Below are positions 1 to 10,600 of a DNA stretch of 64,000 nucleotides, piece by piece (position 1 is the stretch's first letter; the number at the start of each line of letters is the position of its first letter). The DNA lies in the NCBI RefSeq assembly GCF_025370935.1, contig NC_133497.1, positions 4,531,592-4,595,591 of the forward strand, written 5' to 3'. The notes beneath the pieces were generated by a model. That model searched no databases and was not told where the DNA came from. It saw only the letters and a program-made list of their open reading frames with translations. This DNA is from Choristoneura fumiferana (taxonomy: Eukaryota > Arthropoda > Insecta > Lepidoptera > Tortricidae). The position numbers were made by a program, and so were the translations under genes.

Positions 1-59
1 AAACCAGTGCGCTAACAGCAAAGCCGTAGTTTCACTCGCTCCCTTTCGCATATTTATCA
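1..59 (+). repeat. 5' LTR, 3' portion only
   Basis: This matches 4390-4447 apart from a single A insertion (cagcaaagcc against cagcaagccg). It ends in CA just before the primer-binding site. About 52 bases of the LTR lie upstream of the window, judging by the 110-bp 3' copy. Confidence 0.9.
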
Positions 60-60
60 G

Positions 61-78
61 TGGCGACGAGTGTGCGCG
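61..78 (+). other. tRNA primer-binding site of the LTR element
   Basis: It starts TGGCGACGAG one base after the LTR end, the usual position of a minus-strand primer site whose TGG pairs with the CCA end of a tRNA. Which tRNA (Ser is common for mag-type elements) was not verified. Confidence 0.7.
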
Positions 79-117
79 ATCTACCCGTGTGTAAAAAAAG
101 TAAAATGTCCGCGGCTA

Positions 118-660
118 CGATTGAATTTTAACCAATTTCGACCACAGTGGACAAGATTGGAAAACCTTTAAGAGTAGGCTTAACCAATATTTATATAGCG
201 AACGATATAGACGCAGCAGAAGATGCGACGGAACTAAGAAGCGAGCTATACTATTGAGCGCACTCAGCGAAAGTACGTACAAGCTAGCAGCGAACTTGGC
301 GTTACCAAAGGATGTGGCCAACGTGCCGTACGAAGACATATTGATTCTTCTAGATAAACATTTTACGCCGGTAAGCGTAGGATTCGGAGAGCGCCATAAT
401 TTTTAAGCAGCAACGCAACAACCGGGCGAATCCCACACCGATTGGCCGCGAGATTGCGCGGTTTGACCGCACAATGCGACTTTGCCAATGTTGGGAGGCG
501 CTTCGCGACCGCTTATGATGGCATGTTGCCGTGTCTGGAGAAGAGAAAACTGTACGCGGAACAGTTAAAGGATTTAACACTAGCCAGAGCGGTGGAGCTA
601 GCGGAGACTTTGCCCGGCTCTAATACCGATCAGCTGTTCAAAATTTAAAAGACAAGGACA
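118..660 (+). pseudogene. gag remnant of the gypsy element
   Basis: Translating around stops gives a gag-like stretch that includes NWETFKSRLNQY, LLSALSEST and LDKHFTPV, typical of insect gypsy gag. The frame is broken by stops (one near 405) and an apparent frameshift before 442. A first CCHC-type box follows at about 664-710; it reads CX2CX4HX4V because the last cysteine codon is GTC. No intact gag can be read. Confidence 0.75.
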
Positions 661-3604
661 AGGTGCAGTGTACGGTATGTGGCTATAACAAACATAAAGC
701 GTCGGATGTCGGTTCGCAAATATGTGTGTAAAAAGTGCAAGGTTAAAGGTCACTTGCGGAGAATGTGCACCAAAGTGAAATATGTGGGTAGGGATGCCGA
801 CAATGAGGGCGATGACGACGACGGTAAGTTGTATAATATCCGATCTTTGCGGGGAGAACCTATGGTAGAATCGGTGACGATTCGCGGAGCAAAATTTAAG
901 TTCGAAATCGATAGCGGGTCTGCGGTTACCGTTATATCACAAAACACTTACGACAAAAGTTTCAGTGACATACCGTTACTTCCTGCGAACAAAAAACTGC
1001 AAAGTTACACCGGGGACAAAATGAAATGTATAGGAATGATCCCACTACCCATCGCCTTTGCGGGAATGACTCACTCGCTGAACGTACACGTCGTCTGCGA
1101 CGGCGGCCCGCCGTTGCTAGGCAGAGATTTCATATCGTTGTTCAAGTTGCAATTGACATCTGTGAATTATTGTAGCACTAAAATTGCTATAGAAAAATTA
1201 CAAACACAATATCCACAGTTATTTTCAGATAAATTAGGGTGCTACAATAAATCAAAAGTCACGTTAACTTTAAAGGAAAACTCCAAACCTATTTTTATTA
1301 AAGCTAGGCCAATTGCATTCGCGTTGCGAGATAAAATCGACAAGGAAATAGACAGATTGGCCAACTTAGGGATACTAGTACCCGTAGAACATTCCGATTA
1401 TGCGTCTCCAATAGTTCCGGTTTAAAGCGCAACGGAAGCGTTAGGCTATGCGTAGGCTATTCGGTGAGTCTAAACAAACAACTGGTCGTAGACCAGTACC
1501 CGTTACCGACGGCTACCGAGTTGTTTTCGAAACTACACGGAGGTAAAAAAATCACTAAGCTCGACTTATCAATGGCCTATAATCAGTTTGTATTGAGTGA
1601 CGAGTCACAAGCGGTAACATGTATAAATACCCATCGGGGCCTGTATAGGTACCCGCGTCTAGTGTTCGGGCTGGCCAGCGCGCCGGCTGTGTTCCAGCGC
1701 GCCATGGAGGGGCTGCTGGCCGGCATGGACGGCGTGCTGTGCCTGCTGGACGACGTGCTGATCACGGGCCGCGACACGCAAGAGCACTTGCAGCGGCTGC
1801 ACGCAGTGTTAAGAAGGTTACGATACAGGACGCCGGGTTGACCTTGCAAAAGGAGAAGTGTGTCTTCTTCCAAGACGAAGTTAGCTACTTAGGTTGCCTC
1901 ATCAATAAGGACGGGTTGAAAAAATCATCGGATAAGGTAAAAGCTATGTAAGACGCGCCCCAGCCTAAAAATGTCAGTGAACTCCAGTCATTTCTCGGCC
2001 TTGTTAATTATTACAGAAGTTTTGTCGCGTCTGCATCGTCCATACTAAGTCCTTTGTACTTGTTAAAAAAAGATAGCAAGTGGCAATGGTCCGAGGTGCA
2101 CGAAAATGCATTTAATAAGATTAAACTTTGTTTAGCTTCAGATCAAGTACTGGCTCATTTCAACCGAAATTTAAAATTATCGTTACGGTGGACGCGTCGC
2201 CGACGGGGCTAGGCGCGATCTTATCGCAAGTGGACGACGAAGGCTGCGAGCGACCCGTGTCGTTTGCATCGCGCAGCCTGAATGCCGCTGAAAAGCGTTA
2301 CTCGCAGATACAGAAGGAAGCAACCGCAATCATCTTTGGGATACGTAGATTTCATCAATACTTATACGGGAGGTCGACTCCGTTCATCCTACGTACCGAC
2401 CACAAACCTTTGGTGTCAATTTTTCGGCCCGGACGCGGAATTCCTGAAGTATCTGCGAACAGGTTGCAAAGGTACGCAATGTTTTTGAGTGGGTATAACT
2501 ATAGCATTGAGTTTGTACGTAGTTCCGCAACAGCGCAGATTATCTGTCGCGCGCGCATGCCTGCCGCCGCCGACCGGGGCCGGCGTGGTGCGCGGGGCGG
2601 GGGCGCAGCGCTGACTCATGCGCCGACCCGCGCGCCGATGAAGATCGAGCGAGCATCGTATATTTGTTTTGTTACGGAGGGAAGTTTACCGATTTCGATA
2701 AAAGAGTTGCAGAGCGAAACAAGTAAAGACGATATTCTTCAGCAGGTCATAAAGTATAATAAACGGCTGGCCGCGTAAAATAACAGATAAACGGATTCAG
2801 CCATACTATTTGTGTCGAACGCAATTATCATTGGAAAATGAATGCTTAATGAGAGGACATAAGGCAATTATTCCCGAAACGTTACGTAAAAGAGTTTTAG
2901 TAGAGTTACATACTTCACATTTAGGTATTGTAAAAACCAAGGCGGAAGCGCGTTCACGATTTTGGTTCCCAGGCATAGACGAATCTATAGAGAAAATGAT
3001 AGGCGCGTGCGAGGTGTGTATCCAGTTGCGGCCCGCGCCGGCGCGCGCGCCCTTGGCGCACTGGCCGCTGCCGCCGCGGCCGTTCCACAGGGTACACATT
3101 GACTTTCTCGGCCCAATAAACAATCGCACATATTTAGTCGTTGTCGATGCTTACACTAAGTGGGTGGAGGTCTATGATATGGGAGGGTCAATGACTTCCG
3201 CTGCGGTTTTGGATAAAATGTATAATTTCATATCAAGATTTGGGTTGCCACAAGTGGTCGTTAGTGATAACGGCACAGCTTTTTGTTCGCAAGAATTTAA
3301 TAGGTTTTGCGAATTAAATGGTATAGAACATGTCACATCACCGTCTTATCATCCGGCCAGTAATGGCCAAGCGGAGGCCCTTGTCAAAGTAATTAAGAAA
3401 GGAATTAAATCCAGCTTAATAACAGGTCGCAATACCCGAGAAAGTAACAATAACTTGTTACAGTACATGTTCAATTACCGAAATTCTATCCATTCCACCA
3501 TAGGGGCATCGCCGGCAGAACTGGTGTACGGTAGGAAGTTGAGGTGTCGGTTAGACCTACTCCACCCGTCTTGGCACCGCCCTCTGACTCGGCAACCGCC
3601 TTAG
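661..3604 (+). pseudogene. pol remnant: zinc knuckle, protease, RT, RNase H, integrase
   Basis: The second knuckle is intact (CX2CX4HX4C, 730-775). The protease has a DSGS active site (about 910) and LLGRD flap-end motif (about 1120). RT starts near 1260, is cut by a stop at 1423-1425, resumes at 1464-1830 with the polymerase motif as LLDD (about 1744) instead of the usual Y/FxDD, then shifts frame again near 1815. There is a stop at 1949. RNase H (about 2175-2560) keeps VTVDAS, an E in KEAT and TDHK. Another frame change near 2760 precedes integrase (2770-3604) with an HHCC zinc finger (H-x-H, CEVC) and the D,D,E residues in HIDF, VSDNG and GQAEA. The breaks show a dead copy. Confidence 0.9.
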
Positions 3605-4326
3605 CTAATGCTGTCAAAAATAAACAGTGTTCGCAGAATATAAAACTGAATAGACGCAACAAGCAGGTGTTCACACCGGTGAACAGGTATTATATAAAAA
3701 ATCTGTAACAACAACAAGTTCATTTGGTGTAAAGGAACAGTTGAAAAAAGAATTGGAAATGTGTTATACTTAATCAAAAATATGTCAAGCTTATTATTAG
3801 TAAAAAAACATAAGAATCATATAGTAAAATATAATGGTACCGCTAACATGACTAGGCGTTGGGACCATTTAGAAATGCCAAAGGCAAATCGACCTGCAGC
3901 ATCACCATTACCGCCGCCGCCGCCGCCGCCGCTACCGCGACGCCAGGTGTCACCGCTGCCACAGCAACCGCAAACGCAAACTTCCACCCCAACACGGCCG
4001 CTAGCAGCGACGTCAACTCCTATTGTCGCCGAGGATGGAGGGAAAGATGAAGTCCCCTCAACTCAGGAGGAGAAGAATTTGCCAGCTCGAGGACTATCTG
4101 TTGCATCGTCATCAAAGTCAAATGACGATGACGAATTTCATGAGGCAGTAGATGTACAGCCTACGCAGACCGAACAGACAAACGAACGCCAAACGCCACC
4201 GAAAAAGATAATGTTGCGAAAGCGTACCAACCTTTATAAGAAATATTTTAAAGTTATAATATTTTTAAGAAACTTAGTAATTGTAATTAAGTACATATGC
4301 ATTTTGTAAGAGTTGTATTTAACTAA
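3605..4326 (+). pseudogene. integrase C-terminal tail and 3' untranslated part of the element
   Basis: A frame from 3761 to 4309 begins with a basic stretch ending NMTRRWDHLEMPK, like the end of a gypsy integrase, followed by a run of prolines (CCG repeat at 3910-3935) and a Thr/Gln/Glu-rich tail. Its link to the integrase frame is interrupted between 3604 and 3761. The Pro run is low complexity and has no assigned function. Confidence 0.6.
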
Positions 4327-4447
4327 GAGGGAGGAAGTGTTACATATGTGTGCGTGGCTGCGCCCACCACCGTCCTTTGCTTTTTGAATAAACCAGTGCG
4401 CTAACAGCAAGCCGTAGTTTCACTCGCTCCCTTTCGCATATTTATCA
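4327..4447 (+). repeat. polypurine tract and complete 3' LTR
   Basis: AGAGGGAGGAAG (4326-4337) is the plus-strand primer. The LTR runs 4338-4447 (110 bp), begins TGTTACATA and ends TTTATCA. AATAAA at 4387-4392 is a poly(A) signal within it. This very short LTR is complete; the other copy is truncated by the window edge. Confidence 0.88.
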
Positions 4448-4710
4448 CTATGTCTTCGGGCTATGTCGGTAACCTTAGTTCTACTGCGGATATCATCATT
4501 TCTTATATTCTATCCCGCAGAGAAACCCCCGAGCATAGCCCTCTCCATAGCCCTCTGAATGACTGAGTTTTCTCATGAGGTCTATCGTCAAGTCTCAAGT
4601 CGTCATCTCAAGTCTTTACCACTAGCTTAATTTTAACCATCAACATCTATGTACCTTACGGCACATAGATGTCAATGATTTTAACTGTCTTCATTTTCCT
4701 TAAATGTTCT

Positions 4711-5080
4711 TTTTAGGGTTCCGGAGCCAAAATGGCAAAAACGGAACCCTTATAGTTTCGCCATATCTGTCTGTCTGTCTGTTAGTCTGTCTGTCCGTCC
4801 GCCCGCGGCTTTGCTCAGGGTCTATCAATGCTAGAAAGCTGTAATTTTGTAAACTATGCCGACAAAAAATGGTAAAATTTTTTTTAGGGTAGGTACCTCC
4901 CATAGACGTAAAGTGGGGGTGATTTTTTTTTCTCATCCAACCCTATAGTATGGGGTATCGTTGGATAGGTATTTTAAAACTATTAGGGATTTGCCAAGAC
5001 GAATTCATTGATTTTTTTGCGAAATATTCAACTTTAAAGTGCAAATTTTCATTAAAATCAAAAAAGAATAAAAACTAACC
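4711..5080 (+). repeat. GGGTTCCG-hairpin repeat family, forward copy
   Basis: It opens with TAGGGTTCCGGAGCC, a short stem pairing with CGGAACCCTTATAG, then TCTG/TCCG repeats, GCGGCTTTGCTCAGGG, and later CATAGACGTAAAGTGGGG and GGGGTATCGTTGGATAGG. The same modules recur at 5930-6290, 8000-8166, 12180-12350, 23493-23780 and 33719-34025. I recognise it as an abundant lepidopteran repeat; its class is not clear to me. Confidence 0.8.
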
Positions 5081-5479
5081 TAAAAATCGAAATTCGTGTC
5101 GTGCGGTCCCTTTGCCTAATCTAGTCTAGTAGTGGTAGTCCAGCTAGGATCGTCTCCGCAGGACGGAACTCTTCAACGGTTTAATAGCATCGACTTGAAG
5201 TTTGATAATTTTGGTAAGCAAATGTAGTTTGTGTAACAATGCAAGTACATTGCAGTCAACAATAAGCAAAGAAAGCTTGTATAATAAAGGAAATTTTTAT
5301 GGTTAGGTTATTTAATATAAAAATGAGTGTAAGTATCATTTTACTTTACAAAAATTCCCAAAGAGAGGATTCTCGGCTATTAAGGTCTATTAAACCTACG
5401 GTTTTTTTTGGAGGCCACGTCTGACGCAAGTTTAGGCCGGCCCACGCGGTCAGCTACCGGTCGTCAGAGATAAAGATCA

Positions 5480-5640
5480 AAGTCAAGTGATAGTTTTCCT
5501 TTTAAATTTGTTATTATATGCTATAAGTTACGTAATACCAACTACCAACTATCAACTATATTCAACTATTAGTATTCAACTATCAACTATTATCATATAA
5601 CATATTATTATATGTATTTCAACTATCTTCAACACAACAA
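5480..5640. repeat. imperfect CAACTAT tandem repeat
   Basis: The heptamer CAACTAT and close variants occur many times between about 5540 and 5630. Low complexity; no gene in 4448-7674 was recognised apart from repeats. Confidence 0.6.
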
Positions 5641-5929
5641 AGGTACATAATTAATATTGTGACCTAATTTTGTCAATAAATCGAAAAATCGGCCAAGAGC
5701 GTGTCGGACACGCCCAAAATAGGGTTCCGTCGCCATTACGAAAAGATTAAGTACTTAATATTTTTCTAAGGATTTCTTATTTTATACGGAATCTTCCAAG
5801 TTTAGGTATATTTTATACCTTAGGCTGCTATTTACTCTTAAACTACTAATAATTCTCAAGCAACACTTAGCCGTTATAGTTTACCTAGAAAGTTTGATAC
5901 CATTCTGAATTTTTCAAATTTTTCCACCC

Positions 5930-6290
5930 ATCGTTTAGATTTAAGAGGGGGGGGGGGGACGCTCGATTTAAATGAAAATTTGTACTTTATAGTTGAATAT
6001 TTCGCAAATAAATTACTGAATCGAAAAATCGTCGTTGCAAACCCCTAATGGTTTTCAAAGACTTATCCAACGATACCCCACACCATAGGGTTGGATGAGT
6101 ACCTAAAAAAAATATTTTTGAATTTTTTAATTATAAAATTTTGCCGGCGTAGTTTACATATATATCCGTGCAAAATTACAACTTTCTATCATTGATAGTC
6201 CCTGAGCAAAGCCGCGGACGGACAGACAGACAGAAATGGTGAAATTATAAGGGTTCCGTTTTTGCCATTTTGGCTCCGGAACCCTAAAAA
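5930..6290 (-). repeat. GGGTTCCG-hairpin repeat family, reverse copy
   Basis: This is the reverse complement of the 4711-5080 modules: CCTATCCAACGATACC-like, then ACAGACAGACAG and AAGGGTTCCGTTTTTGCC near 6250, ending GGCTCCGGAACCCTA at 6285. A 12-base G run sits at about 5948-5959. The two copies face each other about 850 bp apart; related fragments beginning AAGAGCGTGTCGG lie at 5695 and 6472. Confidence 0.78.
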
Positions 6291-7169
6291 TGATATTACT
6301 AAATATTGATTTTGTTAAATTATCTCGTATATATCTGCTGTTTTGCAAAAAAAAAACAAAGGTACAGTATAAAGCCAGTAAGTAATCTACAAACAGCACG
6401 AGCGGAATTTACAGTCGTACAAGTTCGCAGTCACCATTTTTAGTTTAATTGACTAAAGAAAAAACCGATCAAGAGCGTGTCGGTTCATGCTCAGTGTAGG
6501 GTTCCGTAGTTTCCGACCTTGCCTTAACTTAACATTGCCTTAGATTTTTTTTGAAAAACTAAAAACTGCTCAACTGATTAAGTTGAAAATAATTTTCCTA
6601 GAAAGTTGTTAATTAAGCTGATGATCGGGTACCTACACCGATTCGTCGCAGGTGAGGCACATCTTCGCTCGTGCTTTTGCATCCTTCTTCTTTACGATTG
6701 GGTCTGACGTCTCGATGGGTTTTGAGGAGACGTCCCAAAGATCGAGATCAGTGAGCATACACTAGGGAAAATACCCACGTGCTGAAGTTCTTGCCATTAA
6801 GCTTGGTTATGCTTATGGAACCTGATGACGTTGACGTTGCCATTGTGTTGGTACCGACGATGTTTGTATCGACGATGAATTATATTATTAACTCAAAGCA
6901 CTTTCTTGATAGCACTTTTTTCGTTTTATTTTGCGAACTCTGGGCCCATAACCAATTGAAGGAAAACGAGAGTAGCAGGGTAAAAACGAGTATAATGTTT
7001 ACAGTATGCGACACACGACAGGAAGTGATGACAGCAGACAAAGCAGCATGATAGAACATTATTTAAAATATAAAATATACACACATAAAAAGATGGCCAG
7101 GGTGTTTAATATTAGAAATATAAACAAGAAGGTTTAACAATGGCGAAACTATAAGAGTTCTTAATTGAC

Positions 7170-7330
7170 TAAAAAAAAACTAATGATAATAATGATAATG
7201 ATAATGATAAATTTATTTGTCAAACATAGGTACAAAAACAACTAACTAGTTTGGCTCAGTGATCCAAAATGAGTCTTGGCCTCCGAAACTGAGAGCTTGC
7301 CACTTAACCCGAAAGCCCTTGCGCTTCCTA
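7170..7330 (-). mobile_element. LINE C-terminal fragment with ATGATA tail
   Basis: On the minus strand this reads VSEAKTHFGSLSQ, the C-terminal signature of a common lepidopteran RTE-type LINE; 16330-16440 has DRDRWRALVSEAKT in the same position. A (TGATAA)n run at 7180-7210 lies at what would be the 3' end. Truncated insertion. Confidence 0.6.
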
Positions 7331-7674
7331 ATTGACTACGGAACCCTAAAAACACGTGTCCAATGTTTTCTGATAATCGAACTAACGGACTAAATCCCAA
7401 CACAAAGACGACGGGTAGGGGGGTCGTGACAAAACTAGCCGGTTTTTTTTTCAGGCCTCGTACTATTCGCGGGTTAAGATTACTTACTGGCTTATACTGT
7501 GTGCGAGTTTGCATCTGGTTTATAAATTGTAAACACGTATTGGAGGCATTCTCCAAGGATATTTCGCTAGTACCATCATCGCGAGAACGCAGGCTAGCCG
7601 CAAGGAGGACAATCAGTTTATAAAAGTAACGTTATTAAATAAATTTATACTGGAAAACCCTGTTTTACGTGACA

Positions 7675-10600
7675 ATGCCGACTGCTTGGATCTTTGTGGT
7701 GATACTATGTAAGTACTAGAGTTTACCCGCGGCTTTGTACGTGTAAATTATTCATTAAATACATAGTTTGGCTTTGCCAGACATATTCGGGCAGATAATA
7801 AACAAGTTCAAGTTCACCTGCAAGTTGTAAAATCGGCGTCTTTGCATTTTCTGTGGCGGCAAATGCAGAGACTGCTTTTTGAGACCACAGTCAACACTAA
7901 TATGCATTATATATACCTACTTACTATTAGATAATATATTTGTGCAACAAGAGAGGACCACATATTTGGTGCATGGTACTTCAAAAAAATTTTTTTTGCT
8001 GATTTTTTTATTATACTTTTTTGTCGGCATAGTTTATATATATATCTGTGCCAAAATTACAGCTTTCTAGCATTGATAGTCCGAAAGTCGCGGACGGACG
8101 GACAGACAGACAGACAGCGAAACTATAAGGGTTCCGTTTTTGCCATTTTGGCTCCGGAACCCTAAAAACCAAAATATTAGCAAAGACGTAAAAGTGCAAA
8201 ACCAGATACAGAAAAAAATATGAAAACGATACAATATGGAAGTGACATAGGTACCTACTGGTCTCCGCAGGACGGAAATCTTTAACGGTTAATGGCATCG
8301 ACTTAAAATTTGGTATGCAAATGTAGTTTAGGTGACAATGCAAGTAAAGTCGACAAAAAGTACAGTCAGCAAAAAAAATTGTAGGTATTAAAAGTGTTTT
8401 TTTTACCAAAAAACTTATTCTTGTTCTCGTTCTTATTCTTATTTCAGACACCACTCAAGCTTTCCACCACGTCAACCCAACACCGGCAACTGAATACAGA
8501 GTGATCAAACAACTTGAGCAGCCCTCGACACAGCAGCCACCCCAGACCACCGCCAACCAGAGAGACGATGAATTCAAGGTACGTTTGTTATGATATGAGC
8601 CAACCCTGCAGGACTACTACGAAACTCGAAACTCGAAGTTCGTGTAGTGCGGTCCCTCGTACATTTATACTATTTCATACGAGAGCGAGAGGGACGGTAC
8701 GATACGAACTTCGAGTTACGAGTTTCGTAGTAGCCCAGCTGTTCAGGAAAACAGAGGGTATGTGATGATGATGATGAATGAGTTTAGTTTAGTCGCACGC
8801 GACGCGCGCAGTTTGCGCTGCTCATAGGTACTATTTTTCTCAAAAATATCCGTAAAATTTAACATTGTTGTGTTTACAAATCAAAAGGAATTCAAAAGCA
8901 CACTGAAAATCAGCGTTGCGAAATAATCTTCAGATCTTTTCGCGACACATACTGAGTGGCGGCCATTTTGGCTGGTAAGGAATAGGCATGGAAGTGTATA
9001 TATCAGTGTTTCTGTATGTGTATCTATTTTTATCAGCCAATAAACCATTCTTATTCTTATTCTTAAAAGGCGAAGAGTTTATGGTCAGCAAAAAATTAAA
9101 AAGTTGAACTATTGCAAAACTCGACAACAATGTCGCATACAAATTCCATTCTTGTCAAGTCTCAGACTTTTTACAGTTAAAATTTATTAAATCACTTGCT
9201 TTTAGTACTGGTCAAACATGTACAGATATTTGTGACCATTTTAAAATGCAAAAACTCTGTGACCGCCGTATTTCGGTGGATTCTGTTTTACTTTATAAAG
9301 TTATTCATTTTAAATTGGATACTCCTGATTTATTACAAAACATTAGTTCGATAGTTCCGCGCGGACGAGAACGCCAGTGTCGTAAAATAGTAGATTATTG
9401 TCGTGGCCTGGAAATAAGCAATTGCTGGCTGAGCATGAGAATTAAACGGACGAGCTTGCGAGTGTAATACGAAGCCAGTAATTGCTATTCCAGCCGAAAC
9501 TAATATAAAGCTTTTCTCAAAAATGGTGAAAGAAAAAAACCAAATTAGAATAAACCTTTTCTCAAAATACATTAGGACATTTAATTTTGTTCCAACCACC
9601 GGCATTTGAGTTGGCTGTATATGACTTGTGCCAACTTATTACCATGGCCGTTTTTCTTTATTTTTTTTATTTATTGAGAAAGTAATACTAAACATGCAAT
9701 GAGGGCTATCGTTTTTTGTCTCACTAGATGGCGCACTGTTGCGTAAGGTTTTTAAGTATGGTTTTGAAAGTCTGTTATTACGGGCGTGAAAACAAAGTTT
9801 AGATTAGAATCATATTTAATACACCTTAAAACCGTACCATATAAATATCGAGCATGCCACAGTGTTGCATAGTCCCTGTTTTGTTCGAAAAAAAGGGAGA
9901 TCAAAGGTTTCCGAAAGACAAAACTGTCTCAAAACATAGACATTCATTGCCCCGGAACGCATATTTGCCATAATTAATTTCAGATATTGCAAAATAATCA
10001 CAAAATTATTCTAATTATAAATAAACCCGCGTAGCTCACCCAAAAACTATGAGATTTGACATTTCGGAGACCTCACGCTACACTAGCGCCTCTAGCGGCA
10101 AATTCATTCGCGATAGCCCTCATTGAAGGCAAAGAAAAGTTTCCTTAATGAGTCATTTAAGAAAACGTGACAAACACACAATTGGTTTATATACCTAAAC
10201 TTATCACTATTGTGAGTGTTACCCTAAGATGTACTCTCTACTCTCTAAAGTCTATTTGAGCGCCGTATTTGGACCGTAGCCAAAATGGCAAAAACGGAAC
10301 CCTTTAGTGCCCTTATAGTTTGTCTTTGTGATGATTGTTGGACCCAATAAGCGTTCTACATTAACATAGGGAGAGAGATAAATGTTATTACTATTTAAAT
10401 AGGCATCCACACGCTCCGTGTAACGTCAGCTAGTTAGGCCATGGTTTTCCAGGGTGTACCTAAGTAGGTACTTACTGCCGTTTCGGCGAAATAATTTTCG
10501 CAAAATTTCACTTCCCAAAAAACATATCGCAATAGTTTAATTCCCAAGCGAATCTTTAGCATATTGACATTTCGCCTTTTAATGAACTAAAAGAATTTCC

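Larger units (their letters stand above)
1..4447 (+). mobile_element. Ty3/gypsy-type LTR retrotransposon, degenerate
   Basis: The first 59 bases recur, with one A indel, at 4390-4447, so the window starts inside the 5' LTR. A primer-binding-site-like TGGCGACGAG begins at 61. Between the LTRs are gag, zinc knuckle, aspartic protease, reverse transcriptase, RNase H and integrase in Ty3/gypsy order, with integrase after RNase H. The TG..CA LTR, two knuckles and short LTR recall mag-like insect elements, but the clade is an inference. No env-like ORF is seen. Several frameshifts and in-frame stops mean it is not autonomous. Target-site duplication cannot be tested because the 5' flank is outside the window. 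Confidence 0.93.

Noticed and set aside
3761..4309. Independent host gene rich in proline
   Set aside because: It lies inside the retrotransposon between integrase and 3' LTR and starts with an integrase-end motif.
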